NCBI GenBank assembly: GCA_039714715.1
Contig: JBDLIU010000143.1
Location: forward strand, 1 to 11,553
Direction of reading: 5' to 3'
DNA: 11,553 nt
Source: S012-113 sp039714715
GTDB taxonomy: Bacteria; Bacteroidota; Bacteroidia; Cytophagales; Cyclobacteriaceae
In this document: one piece after another, positions 8,901 to 11,553 of the stretch
Position numbering within the stretch: the first letter of the stretch is position 1
Layout of the letters: each line of letters opens with the position of its first letter
The notes under the pieces: generated by a model
What the model was told of the DNA's origin: nothing
Seen by the model: the letters and a program-made list of their open reading frames with translations, nothing else
Database searches by the model: none
Program-made: the position numbers and the translations under genes

Positions 8901-9165
8901 CTTCAACAGCAAATAGAGTCTCCCCGGAAAATTCATCTCTACCAATAACACCCAGCTCTTCAATGCTTGCCGTGAAGTTCGGGAAATTTTTTAAAAGCGA
9001 GACACTAAAATTGTCAATATCAAAGAGAACATCAGCATTTACATTTGCTTCAATTTGTTCGTCAATGGTTGCTTTTATTTGATCTTTAAATAAAACAGGT
9101 ACGATCAGAATAATGCCAAATAGTACAACTACAAAAACTGCAAGAACAATTAATACTTTTTTCAT
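5989..9165 (-). CDS. AsmA-family envelope protein with C-terminal coiled-coil extension
   Basis: This 1058-residue protein is anchored in the inner membrane by one hydrophobic segment (residues about 4-26) with the rest in the periplasm. The opening, with basic MKK, the membrane helix, KDQIKATIDEQIEANVNADVLF and then NFSVSLLKNFPNFTASIEEL, is typical of AsmA proteins. These belong to the group of large beta-rich proteins, with TamB and YhdP, linked to lipid movement and outer-membrane assembly. The long middle part (about 50-900) is beta-rich with repeated xLDGxxxxSG-like and KISSFNMDLDGLPISG-like stretches. An acidic patch lies at 645-656, and an AsmA C-terminal-type region covers about 770-915 (SLSGILKEDMMPDLGTISG onward). 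Residues 944-1058 form a charged Ala/Lys/Glu-rich helix with hendecad repeats, an extension beyond the core fold. The transcript may fold into a hairpin just before the ATG. Lipid transport is inferred from the family. Confidence 0.9.
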   Translation of the reverse strand: MKKVLIVLAVFVVVLFGIILIVPVLFKDQIKATIDEQIEANVNADVLFDIDNFSVSLLKNFPNFTASIEELGVIGRDEFSGETLFAVEEMDIEVSIGKLIFGDQLSIQGIVLVDPQIFIKVLEDGSANYDIAVSTGEEEEIDTTATDEFSFAIEHWSMTNGHIIYDDATLPMYLEMENVDHSGSGDFTLSIFDLDTKTSAFLKDVSYDGDSYLENKNIDLDMILNMDIDQFKFTFKENEARINDFAFGFDGWLSMPAEDIDMDITFDTHNNTFKSLMSLIPGMYSEDFGDLKSSGTVAFDGYVKGTYNETSMPAYKVNLLVEEGMFQYPDLPEAVSNVAVNMLVESKDGNIDNTLIDISKFHIDFGQEPFDGHMRIENLVNYPVDMQLKTTLNLANLSKLFPIEGLEEMSGIFKADFKANGVYDSITSEIPKIDAVMSLTDGNIKYIDLPAPLNDINVTTTIKNESGVLNDTELKISSFNMDLDGLPISGSLLVDNLDDYHWDMTLEGDLDFDKLFPIINKMSPMPGTTIGGKIAAHFRTAGKMSDVDNENYDRISNSGSFDFNNFTYTDSVYLPMGMNISSGSFAFNPKEMVVSTLQMNVGKSDFKAEGKITNYIKYIFNDDETIFGNLAISSNKVDLNEFMTEEVEDEEAEEDSEPYTVIEVPENIDFVMQADMKQIIYDDLVLNDAVGEIIVRDGVVNLNNLATSTLGGKIVFNGNYDTRDMEKPSFDMGLDVSNIEIKQSYNTFNTIQALAPIAKNLDGNASTNFSLSGILKEDMMPDLGTISGAGLIEVLNAQLSGSKLVTGLTSNFKGGDKENLALKDIIMNVSIEDGKLNVKPFDLKINNYNANVGGSTSLDGLLDYDLKLDVPAGNLGSQANALLGSLTGSENTSDVIKLNFGIGGTYDDPKVNLLGTDAKDIAKQAVTDKATDLVKDNTGVDIPTSKEELNKEAIAKARKEADNILAEAQKQADQVKLEAKKAADKMRAEAQVQYDRLIEEAGSNPIKKKAAEITGKKALEAANNKADKIEAEGDNKADAIMATAQEKADTLIKNAESK
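5998..6291 (-). repeat. Seven 11-residue (hendecad) repeats in the AsmA protein C-terminus
   Basis: Residues 959-1056 contain the units KEADNILAEAQ, KQADQVKLEAK, KAADKMRAEAQ and VQYDRLIEEAG (959-1002, contiguous), then NKADKIEAEGD, NKADAIMATAQ and EKADTLIKNAE (1024-1056, contiguous). The consensus is about xKADxxxAEAQ. The 21-residue interruption (1003-1023) has an Asn-Pro hinge and a partial unit KKALEAAN. An 11-residue period is the hallmark of nearly straight, right-handed-leaning coiled coils. The nucleotide copies have diverged, so this is an old protein-level repeat and not a recent DNA duplication. Confidence 0.85.
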
Positions 9166-9172
9166 CTTTAGA

Positions 9173-9202
9173 AACTTGAAAATTTTAAATGTTTTTCAAG
9201 TT
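9173..9202 (-). promoter_or_regulatory. Inverted repeat/hairpin just upstream of the AsmA gene start
   Basis: AACTTGAAAA (9173-9182) and TTTTCAAGTT (9193-9202) are perfect 10-base arms around a 10-base AT-rich centre. In the AsmA mRNA the stem would end 7 bases (TCTAAAG) before the AUG, overlapping the ribosome footprint. Its distal arm contains TAACTTG, a near match to a -7 element, so as DNA it could instead be an operator over the promoter. Which role applies cannot be told from sequence. Confidence 0.5.
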
Positions 9203-9252
9203 ACGAAATTCTTGTTTATCAGCGAAAGAGGATCGTATTATAAGTTAATAAT

Positions 9253-9295
9253 GTTGATTAATTGACTAAAATTTAGTAACTTTTTATTATTCAAC
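9253..9295. repeat. Nested inverted repeats in the divergent AsmA / 9424 intergenic region
   Basis: The outer arms GTTGATTAAT (9253-9262) and ATTATTCAAC (9286-9295) pair at 9 of 10 positions. Between them lies a perfect palindrome, ACTAAA-A-TTTAGT (9265-9277). The region lies between two divergent genes, so it is not a terminator for either; a shared regulatory site is possible. The rest of the 258-bp gap (9166-9423) holds only AT-rich DNA with no convincing gene or TAnnTTTG match. Confidence 0.35.
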
Positions 9296-9423
9296 AGGTG
9301 TGTGCATGTTGTACTTAAGAATACAGTTATGAAACGTCCATTCAATTTTTATTTAAAGATTAATTATAATACATGATTAAAAATTGATGGTAAGTTCCAT
9401 ACGGCCATTGAAAAATAAAATTA

Positions 9424-9894
9424 ATGCGTATGAAAATTTTAATATTATTACTTCCGTTATTGCTGGGCATAAACCTCGAAAAAGATAAAAATGCTGCAGA
9501 AAAATTGCTTGGGTCGTGGACTCTGGTAGAGTTTAAATACGGTAATGAGGCTGATTATGAAAAGGTCCCTGATTTCATGTACTATATTAAAAATGTGACA
9601 GATACACATTTTAGCTGGTGTTCCTATAACCCGGAAAGTGGAGAAATTGTTGGTGCAGGAGGGGGCACTTATAATGTTAATTCGAAAGCCTATATTGAGA
9701 GTACAGATTTTTGGTATCCTTCCGGAACAAGCATTCCTGGTACTACTACTACCTTTAAGTATAAGCTTAAGGGTAATATGTGGACCATCAGTGGGTATAT
9801 CAAAGAGGTAGAGCTAAATCCTGCAACAGGTGAAATGGTACCAACTGATTCTACCTACATTTCGGAGAAATGGCAAAAGATAGGCGGTAGATAG
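9424..9894 (+). CDS. Small exported lipocalin-like (GxW) protein of unknown function
   Basis: This 156-residue protein begins with a short basic start (MRMK) and a hydrophobic stretch ILILLLPLLLGI (residues 5-16), consistent with an export signal. There is no lipobox Cys and no clear AxA cleavage site, so it may be cleaved near 16-20 or stay membrane-tethered. The mature part opens with AAEKLLGSWTLVEF, containing the G-x-W type motif of lipocalin-like beta-barrels (GSW 30-32). It continues with THFSWCSYNPESGEIVGAGGGTY (61-83) and ends with YISEKWQKI. This overall pattern resembles small Bacteroidota proteins of the DUF4488/lipocalin-like kind, which I name only tentatively. A ligand cannot be inferred. 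An equally good start is the ATG at 9430, two codons in. It is an isolated plus-strand gene that converges on the aldehyde dehydrogenase gene with 2 bp between the stops. Confidence 0.85.
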   Translation: MRMKILILLLPLLLGINLEKDKNAAEKLLGSWTLVEFKYGNEADYEKVPDFMYYIKNVTDTHFSWCSYNPESGEIVGAGGGTYNVNSKAYIESTDFWYPSGTSIPGTTTTFKYKLKGNMWTISGYIKEVELNPATGEMVPTDSTYISEKWQKIGGR

Positions 9895-9896
9895 AA

Positions 9897-11318
9897 TTAC
9901 AAATACCGGGCAATAAACTCTGCAAATTTTTTCACCCATTTATTATAAGGTGGGTGGATCAAGTTACTGTTGGCAAATCCAACTCTTTGCTCTAATACAG
10001 ATTTAACATTAGAAAAGGCAAGAAATCCGTAATATCCGTGCGATTTGCCCACTCCACTGCTGTTTACTCCACCGAAAGGCAGATTAAGGTGAGAAAAGTG
10101 GATAATATTATCATTGATTACTACTCCGCCAGAAGAAGTCTCCTTTAAAATCTTGTTTTTGTTTTTCCTGGATTTACTGAAAATGTATAATGATAATGGT
10201 TTCGGTTTGTCGTTTGCAAATTCGATAGCCTTATTCAGATCGGAGAACTTGATAATTGGCAATATGGGGCCGAAAATTTCCTCTTGCATAATTCTGGAAT
10301 CTATATTGACATCGGTAAGTAATGTAGGCGAAAAATAATTTTGATTTTTATCAATTTCACCTCCCATTTCAATATGAGCTCCCTCAGTAACTGCTTTATC
10401 TAAAGTTTGAGATAGCTGGGTTAAATGCTGATTGTCAATAATCCGGCCATAATCACTTGATTTATCAAAGCCATTTACTGAAGCATTGAAGAACTCATCG
10501 GCCTTCTTCTTAAGTCCCTCTTTCAGGTTTTCATACTTCGATTCATGAACCAGAATATAATCGGGGGCAACACATGTTTGGCCACAATTTAAGAACTTAC
10601 CCCAGGTCAATCTATTTATGGCATCATTCAGATCGGCAGTTTCATCAATAATGGCCGGGCTTTTACCTCCGAGTTCCAGGGTAACGGAAGCGAGATTTCT
10701 GGCTGCTGCCTCCATTACCTTTTTTCCCACTTTAGTGCTTCCGGTAAAAAATATATGATTGAAAGGTAATTTTAGAAGGGCCTGAGCTTCTTCCACACCA
10801 CCAAGAATAACGGCAGCATCTGTTGGCTCACATATACTTTCTATCATTCTTTTGATGATTTCTGAGGTGTGAACAGATCGCTCAGAAGGTTTCATAATAA
10901 CCGTATTCCCCGCAGCAATAGCACTAATTACAGGGGAGAGTGTTAAGTTAAACGGGAAATTCCATGGTGATATTACAAGGCACACACCTTTTGGTTCGTA
11001 TTGAATACGGGCCCTGGTGCCAATCATAAACAGGGTAGGGGCTACTTTGGTTGGTCGTGCCCATTTGTTTAAATGGTTTAGGGCATAACGTATTTCAGAA
11101 GCAATTGGTTGAATTTCTGAGATGTCGACTTCAACCTCGGGTTTACCTAAATCATTTTGCACTGCTTCTATGATTTCAGATCTATGATCAAAAAGCCAAT
11201 TGTAAAGTTTTTTAAGCTTCTTCTTCCTGATTGAGATGCCCTCTTTTCTAAGCGTTAAAGCTCTTTTCTGCTGTTTTTCGAATAGCTCCTGGTATTGATC
11301 AATCTGATAATCCTGCAT
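9897..11318 (-). CDS. Aldehyde dehydrogenase, ALDH3 (fatty-aldehyde) type
   Basis: This cytoplasmic NAD(P)-dependent enzyme oxidises aldehydes to carboxylic acids; the substrate is unknown, although ALDH3-like members often act on medium- or long-chain or aromatic aldehydes. From the start used here it has 473 residues, near the class-3 length. Visible are SPWNFP with the catalytic Asn (about residue 120), the cofactor-loop FFTGSTKVG (190-198), ELGGKSP with the general-base Glu (215), NCGQTC with catalytic Cys249, EEIFGP (346-351) and the ALDH3-like LPFGGVNSSGVGKSHGYYGF. The C-terminus runs through HPPYNKW to a short amphipathic tail. The frame stays open to an ATG at 11366, but the ATG at 11318 is preferred: the 16 extra residues lack family similarity and a -7 promoter element lies between the two ATGs. 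It is transcribed divergently from the pyrophosphohydrolase gene. Confidence 0.95.
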   Translation of the reverse strand: MQDYQIDQYQELFEKQQKRALTLRKEGISIRKKKLKKLYNWLFDHRSEIIEAVQNDLGKPEVEVDISEIQPIASEIRYALNHLNKWARPTKVAPTLFMIGTRARIQYEPKGVCLVISPWNFPFNLTLSPVISAIAAGNTVIMKPSERSVHTSEIIKRMIESICEPTDAAVILGGVEEAQALLKLPFNHIFFTGSTKVGKKVMEAAARNLASVTLELGGKSPAIIDETADLNDAINRLTWGKFLNCGQTCVAPDYILVHESKYENLKEGLKKKADEFFNASVNGFDKSSDYGRIIDNQHLTQLSQTLDKAVTEGAHIEMGGEIDKNQNYFSPTLLTDVNIDSRIMQEEIFGPILPIIKFSDLNKAIEFANDKPKPLSLYIFSKSRKNKNKILKETSSGGVVINDNIIHFSHLNLPFGGVNSSGVGKSHGYYGFLAFSNVKSVLEQRVGFANSNLIHPPYNKWVKKFAEFIARYL

Positions 11319-11338
11319 TTTATTTACATCTGATGCAA

Positions 11339-11346
11339 CAAATATA
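11339..11346 (-). promoter_or_regulatory. Bacteroidota -7 element (TATATTTG) for the aldehyde dehydrogenase gene
   Basis: On the minus strand this reads TATATTTG, an exact TAnnTTTG match, 20 bases upstream of the ATG at 11318. A transcript starting just downstream could not include the ATG at 11366, so the element helps decide the start codon. No convincing -33 TTTG is seen at the usual spacing. Confidence 0.5.
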
Positions 11347-11389
11347 GCAGGTGTAGCGATAAGCATGATAATTAGGGATAAATCTTCGT

Positions 11390-11553
11390 ATGATTGTATC
11401 CCAATTAATCAAAAAATTTATGAAGGAAGCTAATGCGCTCAATGGGGTGGCGAAGTTTCATGAGGTATTTGATAACCCTAACTTAAAAACCCCCATTATT
11501 CCCGATCGTATGCGTTGCGACTTGCGCATTGATTTACTACAGGAAGAGCTTAA
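11390..11553 (+). CDS. MazG/PRA-PH-like nucleotide pyrophosphohydrolase, 5' part only
   Basis: The gene is open from the ATG at 11390 to the end of the window: 54 complete codons plus two bases, cut by the window edge and not by a mutation. An in-frame stop at 11369-11371 bounds it upstream. The visible protein contains VAKFHEVFDNPNLKTP, then IIPDRMRCDLRIDLLQEEL. This matches the start of the phosphoribosyl-ATP-pyrophosphohydrolase-like branch of the all-alpha NTP pyrophosphatases, where a short FHxxF region is followed by RCxLRxxLLxEEL. The two Glu residues begin the metal-binding EExxE motif; the rest of that motif and the later ExxD would be beyond the edge. The likely role is hydrolysis of a nucleoside triphosphate to the monophosphate and pyrophosphate. 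It shares a 71-bp divergent promoter region with the aldehyde dehydrogenase gene. Another possible start is Met11 (11420). Confidence 0.75.
   Translation, partial: MIVSQLIKKFMKEANALNGVAKFHEVFDNPNLKTPIIPDRMRCDLRIDLLQEEL

Noticed and set aside
9329..9376. A 15-codon plus-strand frame (MKRPFNFYLKINYNT) in the divergent intergenic region
   Set aside because: It is too short, has no ribosome-binding or promoter context and no recognisable motif. Chance frames of this size are expected in AT-rich DNA.
1..11553. Possible defence island, phage or mobile element, as the prompt invited
   Set aside because: No transposase, integrase, toxin-antitoxin pair, nuclease/helicase or CRISPR-like direct repeats are visible. 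All complete genes belong to housekeeping or envelope families or are uncharacterised exported proteins.

Overview
The window looks like ordinary chromosomal DNA from a member of the Bacteroidota, probably a marine or soil Cytophagales-type bacterium, although the sequence alone does not fix the genus. The reasons are the single-chain (alpha2) glycyl-tRNA synthetase, a signal peptide ending in Ala-Gln, several TAnnTTTG promoter elements typical of the Bacteroidota primary sigma factor, almost no Shine-Dalgarno sequences, and moderate-to-low G+C. No mobile element, CRISPR array, tRNA or rRNA was seen.

Layout: positions 1-9165 carry five genes, all on the minus strand. In transcription order they are a very large AsmA-family envelope protein (5989-9165), dTDP-glucose 4,6-dehydratase RfbB/RmlB (4853-5872), an AT-rich secreted protein with a likely outer-membrane barrel (3745-4800), a CPA2-type cation:proton antiporter with a C-terminal RCK module (1612-3537), and glycyl-tRNA synthetase (10-1554). 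A 258-bp divergent intergenic region with two inverted-repeat structures separates AsmA from a small plus-strand gene for a secreted GxW/lipocalin-like protein (9424-9894). That gene converges on a class-3-like aldehyde dehydrogenase (9897-11318, minus) with only 2 bp between the stop codons. A 71-bp divergent spacer then separates the dehydrogenase from the 5' end of a MazG/PRA-PH-like pyrophosphohydrolase gene that runs off the window.

Functionally, the AsmA protein, RfbB, the putative outer-membrane protein and the small exported protein give the middle of the window a cell-envelope flavour (lipid trafficking, surface sugar precursors, outer-membrane and periplasmic proteins). The antiporter, glycyl-tRNA synthetase, aldehyde dehydrogenase and pyrophosphohydrolase are general housekeeping. 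Nothing shows that the genes form one pathway, and most intergenic gaps (52-258 bp) suggest several transcription units.

I do not see a clear new multi-gene system. The most unusual items are a seven-copy 11-residue (hendecad) repeat tail on the AsmA protein, a 10-bp-arm inverted repeat just before the AsmA start codon, an RCK nucleotide-binding loop that has lost its glycine signature, an AT-rich orphan envelope gene, and a probably leaderless glycyl-tRNA synthetase promoter.
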